Source: Eubacterium sp.
GTDB taxonomy: Bacteria; Bacillota; Clostridia; Oscillospirales; Acutalibacteraceae
Assembly (NCBI GenBank): GCA_022511225.1
Contig: JAFLRZ010000006.1
Coordinates: 38,620 to 102,619, forward strand
Direction: 5' to 3'
DNA length: 64,000 nt
The position numbers were made by a program, and so were the translations under genes. Below the pieces are notes generated by a model. It had not been told where the DNA came from and did no database searches. It worked only from the letters and a program-made list of their open reading frames with translations. How positions within the stretch are numbered: the first letter of the stretch is position 1; the number at the start of each line of letters is the position of its first letter. Below are positions 7,275-16,667 of this stretch, in pieces.

Positions 7275-8717
7275 GTGAGTAAAGATACAAAAAAAACAGC
7301 CGTTATAAGCAGTGAGGAACTTCAGAGACAGGAGCAGTTTTCGCAGAAGGTCAGTTCAGCCGTTTCGGCAAGATACAGCAGTAAACCGCTTGCCTGCGTA
7401 ATAACCTACGGCTGTCAGCAGAATGTTGCCGACAGCGAAAAAATCAAGGGTATGCTCGAGCTTATGGGATATGATTTTACATCTGACAGGCTTGAGGCTC
7501 AGCTCATAATTTTTAACACCTGTGCTGTTCGTGAGCACGCTGAGGACAGAGTTTTCGGAAACGTCGGCTCACTTAAAAGCTACAAGAGAGAGCACCCCGA
7601 CACTATAATCGCTCTTTGCGGTTGTATGATGCAGCAAAAGCATATAGCAGATAAAATTAAGAAATCGTACCCGTTTGTTGACCTCGTATTCGGCACCCAC
7701 GTGATTCATCAGCTTCCCGAGCTTCTTTACAGAGCGATGACAGGACGAAGAAGAGTGTTCGAAATTCCCGATATGGACGGAGCAATAGCTGAGGGTATTC
7801 CGGTTAAAAGGGATAATGATGCAAAGGCATGGCTCCCGATTATGTACGGCTGTAACAATTTCTGCACATACTGCATAGTGCCGTATGTTCGCGGAAGAGA
7901 GCGAAGCCGTGAAAAGGCGGATATCATTAAAGAATTCAAAGAGCTTGTTAATCAGGGGTATAAGGAAATTACTCTTCTTGGGCAGAACGTAAATTCCTAC
8001 GGCAAGGACCTTACCCCGAACGTCAGCTTTGCAAGTCTGCTTCGCGAGCTTAACGATATTGACGGCGATTTCAGAATCCGTTTTATGACGAGTCACCCTA
8101 AGGACTGCACGTTTGAGCTTATTGAAGTTATGGCTCAGTGCGAAAAGGTTGCACAGCATCTTCATCTTCCGTTTCAAAGCGGCAGCGACAGAGTGCTTAA
8201 AGCGATGAACAGACATTATACAAGAGGGCAGTACCTTAAGCTGATTAATTACGCAAAGGAGCTTATGGGGGACGAGCTTTCAATTACGAGTGACATTATC
8301 GTAGGCTTCCCGGGTGAAACGTATGAGGACTTTAAAGAAACACTAAGCCTTGTTGAAGAGGTAAAGGCAACGTCGCTTTTCACCTTTATCTATTCACCGC
8401 GAAAGGGTACGCCTGCGGCTGAAATGCCTGATCCTATTTCTGCTGAGGAAAAGTCAAAATGGTTTAAGGAGCTTACGGATTTGCAGGAGCAAATCAGCGC
8501 ATCTCAGATGGCACTTCATAAAGGCAAGGTGTTCAAATGCTACGTCTATGGCAAGGGCAAGCTTGGAGATAATTACGTTGCCGCACGAAATGACGGCAAT
8601 TTAATTATAGAATTTGAAGGTGACGAAAGCCTTATCGGCACTTTTCAAAAAGTAAAAGTAATCGAACCTCTTACGTTTGTTATGAGGGGAGAAATGTTAA
8701 AGGAGAAAGAAATATGA
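7275..8717 (+). CDS. miaB: tRNA-2-methylthio-N6-dimethylallyladenosine synthase MiaB
   Basis: Radical SAM methylthiotransferase that adds the 2-methylthio group to i6A37 of tRNAs reading UNN codons. The 480-residue product has the MTTase N-terminal domain with its three cluster Cys (YGCQQN, NTCAVRE, CGCMMQQ; about 45-120), the radical SAM motif CNNFCTYC (about 193-200) followed by VPYVRGRERSR, and a C-terminal TRAM-like RNA-binding domain (about 410-475). Its substrate is made by MiaA, encoded about 5 kb downstream in the same plus-strand block. GTG start with AAGAGG. It overlaps the next gene by ATGA. The order miaB-ymcA-mutS-mutL matches Bacillus subtilis. Confidence 0.96.
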   Translation: MSKDTKKTAVISSEELQRQEQFSQKVSSAVSARYSSKPLACVITYGCQQNVADSEKIKGMLELMGYDFTSDRLEAQLIIFNTCAVREHAEDRVFGNVGSLKSYKREHPDTIIALCGCMMQQKHIADKIKKSYPFVDLVFGTHVIHQLPELLYRAMTGRRRVFEIPDMDGAIAEGIPVKRDNDAKAWLPIMYGCNNFCTYCIVPYVRGRERSREKADIIKEFKELVNQGYKEITLLGQNVNSYGKDLTPNVSFASLLRELNDIDGDFRIRFMTSHPKDCTFELIEVMAQCEKVAQHLHLPFQSGSDRVLKAMNRHYTRGQYLKLINYAKELMGDELSITSDIIVGFPGETYEDFKETLSLVEEVKATSLFTFIYSPRKGTPAAEMPDPISAEEKSKWFKELTDLQEQISASQMALHKGKVFKCYVYGKGKLGDNYVAARNDGNLIIEFEGDESLIGTFQKVKVIEPLTFVMRGEMLKEKEI

Positions 8718-9124
8718 GTATTGAATCAGCACTCAGAGAGTTAGGCAAGGAAATTCAGAAGGATGAGCGCTTTACAGCTCTTCAGGCAGCAGCTGCTGCA
8801 AACGACGCTGACGAAAAGCTTCAGCAGCAGATGCAGGAACTTCAGCTTATCTCACTTAAGTATCAGCAGGAGGCTGAAAAGGGTGAGGAGGCTTCACAGG
8901 AAAGAATTGCTGAGCTTCAACAGGATTACCAGAAGCTTTATTCCGAAATTATGGAAGGCGAGAATATGCAGAATTATTCTGCAGCTGCAACTAAGATGGA
9001 AGAGCTTGCAAAGTATATCAGCGGTATGATCGGTCTTTTCTTCGACGGTCAGGATGCTGAAACCTGCGAGCTTCCTGCACAGGACTGCACACACGACTGC
9101 TGCACCTGCGGAGGCTGCCACTAA
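8714..9124 (+). CDS. YlbF/YmcA family protein with cysteine-rich tail (RicA/RicF-like)
   Basis: A 136-residue, largely alpha-helical protein of the YlbF/YmcA family. In B. subtilis these proteins, with YaaT, form a complex that binds Fe-S clusters and works with RNase Y in mRNA processing; they affect biofilm formation, competence and sporulation. The body (1-110) is Gln/Glu-rich helix. The C-terminus holds seven Cys in about 22 residues (CELPAQDC, HDCCTCGGC), a likely metal or Fe-S ligand set. Position between miaB and mutS is that of ymcA (ricA) in B. subtilis, where cotE also intervenes. ATGA overlap with miaB implies translational coupling. Which paralogue it represents is inferred from synteny only. 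Confidence 0.82.
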   Translation: MSIESALRELGKEIQKDERFTALQAAAAANDADEKLQQQMQELQLISLKYQQEAEKGEEASQERIAELQQDYQKLYSEIMEGENMQNYSAAATKMEELAKYISGMIGLFFDGQDAETCELPAQDCTHDCCTCGGCH

Positions 9125-9140
9125 TCAGCCATTATAAACC

Positions 9141-9175
9141 TGTAGGGGCGGGAGTGCATACACCTTGCCCCTGCA
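9141..9175 (+). repeat. Short TGTAGGGG-type palindromic intergenic repeat
   Basis: TGTAGGGGC at 9141-9149 pairs with GCCCCTGCA at 9167-9175 (one G-T pair), with a 17-base loop. It opens with the same bases as the element at 5448. It covers the TTG at 9165 that would lengthen mutS, which argues against that upstream start. Confidence 0.5.
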
Positions 9176-9215
9176 TAAAGGCAAGACTATCAGAGGGACA
9201 AAAGAGGAGGAGCAT

Positions 9216-11855
9216 ATGGCAAAGAATGAAGAAAAGCTTTCACCGATGATGCTTCAATATTTTCAGATAAAAAATGAATATGCCGATACGATTTTGTTCT
9301 TTCGTCTTGGTGATTTTTACGAGATGTTTTTTGAGGATGCAAAACTTGCATCTAAGGAGCTCGACCTTGTACTGACGGGTAGAGATTGCGGTCAGGGCGA
9401 AAGAGCACCGATGTGTGGAGTGCCGTTTCACAGTGCTGACAGCTATATCGCAAAGCTTGTTTCACGCGGCTACAAGGTTGCTATCTGCGAGCAGATGGAG
9501 GATCCTGCTACAGTAAAGGGTTTAGTCAAAAGAGATGTCGTAAGAATCATAACCCCCGGTACTGTTATCGAGAGCAATATGCTTGAGGACGGAGCAAATA
9601 ATTATCTTTGCTCAGTATGCCTTAGGGATAATGAGCTCGGCTTGTGCTTTGCCGACGTTTCAACAGGTGAGTTTCACATTACGGTTCTCAGCGGTGATGA
9701 TATTGAATCAAAGCTTATTAACCAGCTTTCAACGTACTCTCCAAAGGAGCTTATTATTAATTCATCGGCACTTGATTTGAAAGATCTTGAAAGCTTTGCA
9801 AAAAGGATAAATGCAAGCGTTGAGGTTCTTGATGATGAATTGTTTGACTTTGACGAATGTACCTCTTTGATTATTGAAACGCTGAAAAGAGAAGAAATAG
9901 CTTCTCTTAAAATAGGGCACAGCAAGTCTGCCGTTTCGGCGCTTGGTGCAATTATCGCTTATTTCAAGGTTACGCAAAAGCGAGAGGAAATAGAAGCACC
10001 GTCCGAAATTGATTATTATGACGAAGAGCAGTATATGAAGCTTGACATCAGTGCACGACGTAATCTTGAGCTTACAAAATCAATGATGACAGGTGAGAAA
10101 AGACATTCGCTTCTCTGGATTATAGACAAGACCAAAACTGCTATGGGCAAGCGAATGATTAAATCCTGGATTGAAAGACCGCTGATGTCGATACCTAAAA
10201 TCGTCAAGAGGCAGAATGCAGTAGTACAGCTTGTCGATAACCCCATTATGAGGGATTCAATCAGGGAAGCACTCGTGGGCGTTAACGATATAGAAAGGCT
10301 CATTACAAGAATTGTCTACGGTACTGCAAACGCAAAGGAGCTCAAGGCTCTTGAGTCTACTCTTGAGAAGCTTCCGATTATCAGGGAAAAGCTCGAAGAT
10401 ACCTCCTCGGCTATGATTAAAGAAATCTATAACTCAATCGACACGCTTGAGGATATAAAAGAGTTAATTGACTTGGCAATCGTAGACGAGCCTCCGTTTT
10501 CAGTGCGCGAGGGCGGACTTATAAGAAAAGGCTACAATGAGGAAATCGATAGCCTTAAGGCAATAATGGACGATGGAGCAGGAATAATTGCTTCAATCGA
10601 AAGTGAACAGCGTGAGCTTACGGGAATACCAAAGCTTAAGGTTGGATATAACAGAGTATTCGGTTACTATATTGAGGTAACTAATTCATATAAGGACTTA
10701 GTCCCTGAAACCTACATAAGAAAGCAGACACTTACAAACTGCGAAAGATATATTACGCAAGAGCTTAAGGAGCTTGAGGGCAAAATTATCGGTGCTAAGG
10801 ATAGATGCATTGCTCTTGAATATGAGATTTTCTGCTCGGTACGAAACGTAATTGCAGGCGAGGCTGAGCGCCTTCAGTCAACTGCAAAGGCGATTGCAAA
10901 GCTTGACGTGCTCGCTTCTCTTGCAGAGGTTGCAGTTAATAATAACTACACCTGCCCTGTAATATCAAATGACGGCGTGATAGACATTAAAGACGGCAGA
11001 CATCCTGTTGTGGAATCACTGCTTAATGATGCGCCGTTCGTTTCAAACGATACAAGGCTTGACCTTGGTGAAAACAGATGTGCAATTATTACCGGTCCGA
11101 ATATGGCAGGTAAATCAACTTATATGCGACAGATTGCGCTTATCACTCTGCTTGCGCAGATAGGCTCATTTGTTCCGGCAAAGAGTGCTCATATCGGCGT
11201 AGTTGATGCAATATTTACAAGAGTCGGCGCAAGTGATGACCTTGCAACAGGCCAGTCAACCTTTATGGTCGAGATGAACGAGGTATCAACGATACTTAAA
11301 AACGCAACTTCATCTTCGCTGATAATTCTTGATGAAATCGGCAGGGGAACTTCAACATTTGACGGAATGAGCATTGCAAGAGCCGTTCTTGAATTTGTGT
11401 GCAAAAAAAACAGCCTTGGTGCAAAAGCTTTATTTGCTACACACTATCACGAACTTACTGCTATGGAGGGAATGATTGATGGAGTAAAGAATTTCTCAAT
11501 CGCAGTAAAAAAACGCGGTGATGATATTACGTTTCTTCGCAGAATTGTACGTGGTGGAGCAGACCAGAGCTTTGGTATAGAGGTTGCAAAGCTTGCGGGC
11601 GTGCCTGACAGCGTTGTAAAAAGAGCAAAGACAATACTCAAAGAACTTGAAAAGAATGCCGTGCCGATTGAGTTTAAGGCGGAAAATACTGCCGATGATG
11701 ACGAAGATGATCGTGAAATTCAGTATAATTTCACCGCAAACGGCAGACAGGAGATTATGGAGATACTCAGAGCAGTTGACATAAATACTCTTACACCGAT
11801 TGAGGCTATGCAGACGCTTTATGACCTTAAGAAGAAAGCAGACGAGCTTTCATAA
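9216..11855 (+). CDS. mutS: DNA mismatch repair ATPase MutS
   Basis: Recognises base mismatches and small loops and recruits MutL. The 879-residue product carries the mismatch-binding motif GDFYEMF (about 30-36), connector, lever and clamp domains, and the C-terminal ATPase with Walker A GPNMAGKST (about 629-637), LDEIGRGTSTFDG and THYHELT motifs. The open frame extends 17 codons upstream to a TTG inside a palindromic repeat. The ATG at 9216 is preceded by AGGAGGAG and gives the normal N-terminus, so it is used here. mutL follows after 31 bases. A MutS1-type enzyme of ordinary length. Confidence 0.97.
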   Translation: MAKNEEKLSPMMLQYFQIKNEYADTILFFRLGDFYEMFFEDAKLASKELDLVLTGRDCGQGERAPMCGVPFHSADSYIAKLVSRGYKVAICEQMEDPATVKGLVKRDVVRIITPGTVIESNMLEDGANNYLCSVCLRDNELGLCFADVSTGEFHITVLSGDDIESKLINQLSTYSPKELIINSSALDLKDLESFAKRINASVEVLDDELFDFDECTSLIIETLKREEIASLKIGHSKSAVSALGAIIAYFKVTQKREEIEAPSEIDYYDEEQYMKLDISARRNLELTKSMMTGEKRHSLLWIIDKTKTAMGKRMIKSWIERPLMSIPKIVKRQNAVVQLVDNPIMRDSIREALVGVNDIERLITRIVYGTANAKELKALESTLEKLPIIREKLEDTSSAMIKEIYNSIDTLEDIKELIDLAIVDEPPFSVREGGLIRKGYNEEIDSLKAIMDDGAGIIASIESEQRELTGIPKLKVGYNRVFGYYIEVTNSYKDLVPETYIRKQTLTNCERYITQELKELEGKIIGAKDRCIALEYEIFCSVRNVIAGEAERLQSTAKAIAKLDVLASLAEVAVNNNYTCPVISNDGVIDIKDGRHPVVESLLNDAPFVSNDTRLDLGENRCAIITGPNMAGKSTYMRQIALITLLAQIGSFVPAKSAHIGVVDAIFTRVGASDDLATGQSTFMVEMNEVSTILKNATSSSLIILDEIGRGTSTFDGMSIARAVLEFVCKKNSLGAKALFATHYHELTAMEGMIDGVKNFSIAVKKRGDDITFLRRIVRGGADQSFGIEVAKLAGVPDSVVKRAKTILKELEKNAVPIEFKAENTADDDEDDREIQYNFTANGRQEIMEILRAVDINTLTPIEAMQTLYDLKKKADELS

Positions 11856-11886
11856 GCAATAAATAATGACGAAAGGAGGAATTTCA

Positions 11887-13761
11887 ATGCCTGAAATAAA
11901 TATTCTGCCAAAAGAAATATACCAGCTCATTGCAGCAGGCGAGGTAGTTGAAAGACCTTCTTCAGTCGTTAAGGAAATGATAGAAAATTCAATTGATGCA
12001 GGTGCTAAGAGTGTCACCGTTGAAATTAAAAACGGCGGTACTACCTACATCAGAATTACAGATGACGGTTGCGGTATTGAGCGAGCACAGGTTAAAAAGG
12101 TGTTCGTTTCTCACGCAACGAGCAAAATTTCAAAAAAGGATGATTTGAATTCTATAGCTACTCTCGGCTTCAGGGGTGAAGCTATGGCATCTATATCTGC
12201 CGTATCAAGAGTAGAGCTTCTCACAAGAGCCGATAATGAAAACATCGGCACAAGATACGAAATTGCAGGCGGTGAAGAAATCTGCCTTGACGATGCAGGA
12301 TGCCCTAAGGGCACAACGATAGTTATAAGAGATATTTTCTTTAACACTCCTGCAAGAATGAAATTCTTAAAAAAGGACGTCACCGAGGGTAATTCCGTAG
12401 CCGGCGTAGTTGACAGAATGGCTATATCACATCCTGAAATATCCTTTAGATTTATTCGTGACGGCAAGCAGACACTTATTACGTCAGGTAACGGTGAGCT
12501 GAAGTCAGCGATATACTCAGTTTTCGGACGGGAAGTTATTGACGGTCTGCTTGAAGTGGATTATACGTATGAGAATATGCGTGTGTCAGGCTTTGTGTCA
12601 AAGCCGACTGCTTCAAGAAAAAGCAGGGCAATGCAATTCTTCTTCATCAACAGCAGACTCGTTAAATCTAAGACTGCAATGGCGGCACTCGAGCAGGCTT
12701 ATAAAAATTCTATAATGGCAGGCAGATTCCCTATGTGCGTGCTCAACATAGAGCTGAATCCTGCACTCGTTGACGTAAACGTTCATCCGGCAAAGATTGA
12801 GGTGCGTTTCTCAAACGAAAGACCGATTTTCGAGCTGATTTATTACGGTGTTAAGGCGGCTGTAGAAGAAGATCGGACTGTTAAAGAGGCTAAGCTTCCG
12901 TTAAAGCAAATTGTTCGCGATACTGCAAGTGTCAATCAGCAGTACAGTGCAAGGCTTGATTTTTTCAAAAAAAAGGATTCTTTGCCGATTCAGCAGACGT
13001 TCAGGACTTCGGCAGTAAACGAAGCCGCTGTTATGAAATCGGCACCGACATCATATGAAAAAGCTCCCACTGAAAACAGCGATAATACAATCGAAAAAAT
13101 ATATAATATCAACACAAGTAAAGAGGTAAGGCAGAATGTGCCGGTTGTTTCAAAGCAGCCAAAAGCCGTTGTATGTGATGAGGACAAGAATGATGATATC
13201 ACCTTCAGACTTATCGGCGAGGCATTCAAAACGTATCTTATTGTTGAGATGGGCAAAGAGCTTTACTTTATTGATAAGCACGCGGCGCACGAGCGAATGA
13301 ATTATGAATCGCTTAAGGCGAATGCCACTGTCGAGGTGCAGATGCTTCTCTCTCCCGTTGCAGTAAATCTCAGTAAAGACGAATTTACTGCAATTACCGA
13401 CAATGCCGATTTGCTTTTGCAGTGCGGTTTCGAAACAGAGGAGTTTGGCGAAAGCTCTGTAATCGTAAGAGCCGTGCCGTCCTTGGTTGTCGATAGTGAT
13501 ATTAATGATCTTATAACCGAAATAGCACAGAAGCTTTTAGAGCATAAAACAGATATTACACCTGACAAGATTGACTGGATATACCATTCAGCCTCGTGCA
13601 GAGGTGCAGTCAAGGCAGGCGATTTTACATCTCGTGAGGAGCAGGAATTGTTTGTAAGAAAGCTTCTTTCAATGCCTGAGATAAGATTTTGTCCTCACGG
13701 CAGACCCGTATTTATCAAGCTTAGTAAATACGATATTGAAAAGCAGTTTGGCAGGGTGTGA
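11887..13761 (+). CDS. mutL: DNA mismatch repair protein MutL (endonuclease type)
   Basis: GHKL ATPase partner of MutS. The N-terminal half has ENSIDAGA, DDGCGI, THATSKI-like SHATSKI and GFRGEAMASI ATP-binding motifs. The C-terminal half has the nicking-endonuclease signature as DKHAAHERMNYE (about 464-475; the usual motif is DQHAxxExxxxE, so Lys replaces Gln), SCRGAVKAGD and CPHGRP. This fits the strand-nicking MutL of bacteria without MutH. The 624-residue length is typical. AAAGGAGG precedes the ATG at 11887; the in-frame ATG at 11866 lies upstream of that site and is rejected. miaA starts one base after the stop. Confidence 0.96.
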   Translation: MPEINILPKEIYQLIAAGEVVERPSSVVKEMIENSIDAGAKSVTVEIKNGGTTYIRITDDGCGIERAQVKKVFVSHATSKISKKDDLNSIATLGFRGEAMASISAVSRVELLTRADNENIGTRYEIAGGEEICLDDAGCPKGTTIVIRDIFFNTPARMKFLKKDVTEGNSVAGVVDRMAISHPEISFRFIRDGKQTLITSGNGELKSAIYSVFGREVIDGLLEVDYTYENMRVSGFVSKPTASRKSRAMQFFFINSRLVKSKTAMAALEQAYKNSIMAGRFPMCVLNIELNPALVDVNVHPAKIEVRFSNERPIFELIYYGVKAAVEEDRTVKEAKLPLKQIVRDTASVNQQYSARLDFFKKKDSLPIQQTFRTSAVNEAAVMKSAPTSYEKAPTENSDNTIEKIYNINTSKEVRQNVPVVSKQPKAVVCDEDKNDDITFRLIGEAFKTYLIVEMGKELYFIDKHAAHERMNYESLKANATVEVQMLLSPVAVNLSKDEFTAITDNADLLLQCGFETEEFGESSVIVRAVPSLVVDSDINDLITEIAQKLLEHKTDITPDKIDWIYHSASCRGAVKAGDFTSREEQELFVRKLLSMPEIRFCPHGRPVFIKLSKYDIEKQFGRV

Positions 13762-13762
13762 A

Positions 13763-14686
13763 ATGAGCGACAAAACAAAGATTATAGTAGTTGCAGGTCC
13801 TACGGCAAGCGGCAAAACCTCAATAGGAATTGAAATTGCAAAGGCTGTAGGCGGTGAAATAATTTCTGCCGACTCGATGCAGGTGTATAAAGGAATGTCT
13901 GTCGCAACTGCCGCGCCTACTGCCTGTGAGCAGAAACAGGTAACGCATCATCTTGTGGAAATCCTTAATGCCGAAGAAAGCTTTTCGGTTGCAAAATGGT
14001 GCGGGCTTGCAAGAGAATGTATTGATGATATATCAAATAGAGGCAAGGTGCCTATCATCGTCGGCGGAACAGGACTTTTTATCGACAGTCTTGTTGACAA
14101 TATCTGCTTTGAGGAAATCAATATTGACACTAAACTCCGTGACTCTCTTATGCAAAGAGATATTGATTCTCTCTATAACGAGCTTTTACGTGTTGATGAA
14201 GAATCAGCACTGAACATACACAAAAACAACAAAAAGCGTGTTGTGAGGGCACTCGAGCTTTATTACTCAGGTGTAAGCAAAACACAGCAGAACATCAACT
14301 CAAGGAAAATAGAATCTCCGTATGACGTGCTCTATTTCGTGCTAAGCTACGAAAACCGACAGACGCTTTATGACAGGATTAATTTAAGAGTTGATAAAAT
14401 GGTAGAAAACGGCTTAATTGAAGAGGCAGAGAAATGCCTGTCAAATAAGTCCAAAACCTCTGCTCAGGCGATAGGTCATAAGGAGCTTAAGCCGTATTTT
14501 GACCGTCAGTGCACAATCGACGATGCACTAAGCCGTCTTAAGCAGAACACAAGAAATTATGCCAAAAGGCAGATTACGTGGTTTAAGAGAAGATGCGAGG
14601 CAGTTAATCTGATTATGGATACAAAGCCGTATGAGGAGATAGTGGACACTGCTATTAAAGCTTGTGAGGAATTTTTAAATGGCTGA
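13763..14686 (+). CDS. miaA: tRNA dimethylallyltransferase MiaA
   Basis: Adds the dimethylallyl group from DMAPP to adenosine-37 of tRNAs reading UNN codons, giving the i6A substrate of MiaB. The 307-residue product has the P-loop GPTASGKTSIGIEIA near the N-terminus, ISADSMQVYKGM, the GGTGLFIDSL motif and the C-terminal RQITWFKR segment. It starts one base after the mutL stop (the frame reads further upstream into mutL but with no site), so the two are translationally coupled, as in many Bacillota mutS-mutL-miaA clusters. The last 8 bases overlap the next gene. Confidence 0.96.
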   Translation: MSDKTKIIVVAGPTASGKTSIGIEIAKAVGGEIISADSMQVYKGMSVATAAPTACEQKQVTHHLVEILNAEESFSVAKWCGLARECIDDISNRGKVPIIVGGTGLFIDSLVDNICFEEINIDTKLRDSLMQRDIDSLYNELLRVDEESALNIHKNNKKRVVRALELYYSGVSKTQQNINSRKIESPYDVLYFVLSYENRQTLYDRINLRVDKMVENGLIEEAEKCLSNKSKTSAQAIGHKELKPYFDRQCTIDDALSRLKQNTRNYAKRQITWFKRRCEAVNLIMDTKPYEEIVDTAIKACEEFLNG

Positions 14687-15932
14687 AAAGAATAAGAAAA
14701 AACTTAATATCAAGCCTGACACAGCACTGCTTATCGTATTTTTCCTTATCGTAGCAGGATACGTGATTTTTCATATTTATTCAGCAGTTAACGTTGAGCT
14801 TGAAACAGTAACGGCGGTAAAATCGACTGTATACGAAACTGTCGAAACAAAGGCACTCATTATTCGTGATGAACAGCTTATAAATGAGCAGGCTGATGAG
14901 CTTACCGTTGCTTGCGTTGCAGATGGGGAGAAGGTTAAGGCAAACGGAAATATTGCTATGCGCTTCTCTTCAACCGAGAGTGCCGCAAACTACTCAAAGC
15001 TCAAAAATCTGCATAATCAGCTTGACCAGTATATTGAACTGCAAAACAGAAATTCAGCAACTGTTACCGACGTAAGAACCCTTGACAGAGATACTCTCAA
15101 CGAGGTGAACAGCTATATCCGAAACGCAGAGTACGGCAGCATAAGCAGTCTTGGAGAATACAATGCCAAAATTAATGAAAAGCTGATAAAGTACCAAATG
15201 CTTATTGGCGAAAAGATTGATTTCAGTGCTGTTACAAAAGAGCTTCAGGAGCAGATTAACGGTATCAACGCTTCCTCAGCAGAGCCGACAGGGTATATAA
15301 CAACTGAAAAATCAGGAGTTTTTTCTTCATATGTTGACGGACTTGAAACTGCTTTTGATTACAGTAGAGTAAGCGAGCTTACTGTAGAAGAGCTAAACGG
15401 ATACATAGAAAAGGCACAGAGCGGCGAAAACGGAAAAGGAAGCTTTGGTAAGCTGATAAACAGCTATGAGTGGTATATGTGCTGTGTTGTAGATACTGCC
15501 GACATTGGTGAGATTGAAAACGGCGACGTACTTGAGGTTGCAGTTAAGGATACAGATGCAGTATTTGACTGTACGGTTGTCAGCGGAGCTGATATTTCTC
15601 TCGGTCAGGAGAAGGCAGTTCTTGTGCTGAGAAGCAGCCAGATGGACAGCACGATAGCATCAATGCGCTATGAGGATATCGAGATTCGTACCGCATCATA
15701 TACAGGCTTCAGGCTTCCGACATCATCAATTCATATTAACGAAAAGGGCGACAAGTGTGTATACGCTCTCGTTTCAGGTAAAGCTGTCGAAAGACAGAGC
15801 AACATTATATATTCAACAAAGGATTTCGTAGTGTTTTATGATGAAACGCCTAACGGTAATTCAATCAGGTACTACGACCAGATTATCACGAAAGGAAAGG
15901 AGCTTCACGATGGAAAAGATTATTCCGGATAA
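14679..15932 (+). CDS. Membrane-anchored HlyD-like adaptor protein of the sepF region
   Basis: A 417-residue protein with a short cationic N-terminus, one transmembrane helix (about 17-37) and a large extracytoplasmic part. The part after the helix (ETVETKALIIRDEQLI, then VACVADGEKVKANGNIAMRF) looks like the split biotinyl-lipoyl half-motif and beta-barrel of HlyD-type membrane fusion proteins, with a coiled-coil-like segment (about 105-175) between. Similar proteins are commonly found just upstream of ylmE-sepF in Clostridia; their function is unknown. It overlaps miaA by 8 bases and ylmE by 23 bases. No transporter gene is adjacent, so a classical efflux role is doubtful. Confidence 0.7.
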   Translation: MAEKNKKKLNIKPDTALLIVFFLIVAGYVIFHIYSAVNVELETVTAVKSTVYETVETKALIIRDEQLINEQADELTVACVADGEKVKANGNIAMRFSSTESAANYSKLKNLHNQLDQYIELQNRNSATVTDVRTLDRDTLNEVNSYIRNAEYGSISSLGEYNAKINEKLIKYQMLIGEKIDFSAVTKELQEQINGINASSAEPTGYITTEKSGVFSSYVDGLETAFDYSRVSELTVEELNGYIEKAQSGENGKGSFGKLINSYEWYMCCVVDTADIGEIENGDVLEVAVKDTDAVFDCTVVSGADISLGQEKAVLVLRSSQMDSTIASMRYEDIEIRTASYTGFRLPTSSIHINEKGDKCVYALVSGKAVERQSNIIYSTKDFVVFYDETPNGNSIRYYDQIITKGKELHDGKDYSG

Positions 15933-16638
15933 GGCAAGGCTTAAGTCGATTGAGGATAATTACAAGGCTATCAAAGACAGGGTATGCGAAGCTGCCGTTA
16001 AGGCTAATCGAAGTCCTGATGACGTTCGCCTTATGGCAGTAACAAAAACTGTTGAGAGCGTATATATTAATCACGCACTTGATCTCGGTGCTGATTTGAT
16101 AGGCGAAAACAGAGTTCAGGAATATCTCGGCAAAAAAGACGAGCTTCACCTCGACGGAGTTGAAAAGCATCTCATAGGCCATTTGCAGACTAATAAGGTT
16201 AAGCAGATTGTAGGCGAGGTTGATATGATAGAATCTGTTGATTCTGTTAAGCTTGCCAAGGAAATCAGTCGAGTGTCTGCACTTAAGGGGATTATCAGCG
16301 ACGTGCTTGTTGAGGTAAACGTCGGCAAGGAGGAGTCGAAAAGCGGTATTTATCTTGACTCACTTGAGGAGCTTTTGCTTGAAATAGCGCAGATGGATAA
16401 TATTCAGATTAAAGGTCTTATGACTATTCCTCCGATTTGTGACAGTGAAGCCGAGGTTTCCCAATATTTTGATTTAATGCACAAAGCATTTATGGATATC
16501 AAGGAAAAGAAGCTTGAAAATATTGAAATGGAAATTCTATCAATGGGAATGAGCGACGATTTCGAGGCTGCCGTTTCCAATGGTTCAAATATAGTTCGGG
16601 TTGGTTCTGCCATCTTCGGCGCAAGAAAATATTTTTAA
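15910..16638 (+). CDS. ylmE: YggS/YlmE family pyridoxal-phosphate homeostasis protein
   Basis: A 242-residue PLP-binding protein of the YggS/PROSC family, a TIM-barrel fold without known catalytic activity that buffers PLP and affects amino-acid balance. Visible motifs are VRLMAVTKTV (PLP lysine), ENRVQEYLGK, HLIGHLQTNKVK and the C-terminal LSMGMSDDFEAAV and VRVGSAIFGAR that bind the phosphate. The frame runs 24 codons further upstream, but AAAGGAAAGGAG before the ATG at 15910 fixes the start. It overlaps the preceding gene and is followed by sepF, the order known from the ylm cluster of Gram-positive bacteria. Confidence 0.93.
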   Translation: MEKIIPDKARLKSIEDNYKAIKDRVCEAAVKANRSPDDVRLMAVTKTVESVYINHALDLGADLIGENRVQEYLGKKDELHLDGVEKHLIGHLQTNKVKQIVGEVDMIESVDSVKLAKEISRVSALKGIISDVLVEVNVGKEESKSGIYLDSLEELLLEIAQMDNIQIKGLMTIPPICDSEAEVSQYFDLMHKAFMDIKEKKLENIEMEILSMGMSDDFEAAVSNGSNIVRVGSAIFGARKYF

Positions 16639-16667
16639 TGATAATTTAACGAGAAGGAGAAGAGAAT

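Noticed and set aside
7569-8216. Open frame of 215 residues on the minus strand inside miaB
   Set aside because: Antisense shadow of a strongly conserved gene; no ribosome-binding site and no family motif.
9165-9215. Upstream extension of mutS to a TTG
   Set aside because: Falls inside a palindromic repeat and lacks a ribosome-binding site, while AGGAGGAG precedes the ATG at 9216.
14679-15932. Part of a tripartite drug-efflux pump (HlyD family name)
   Set aside because: No transporter or outer component nearby, and the gene keeps company with sepF; only a fold-level resemblance is claimed.
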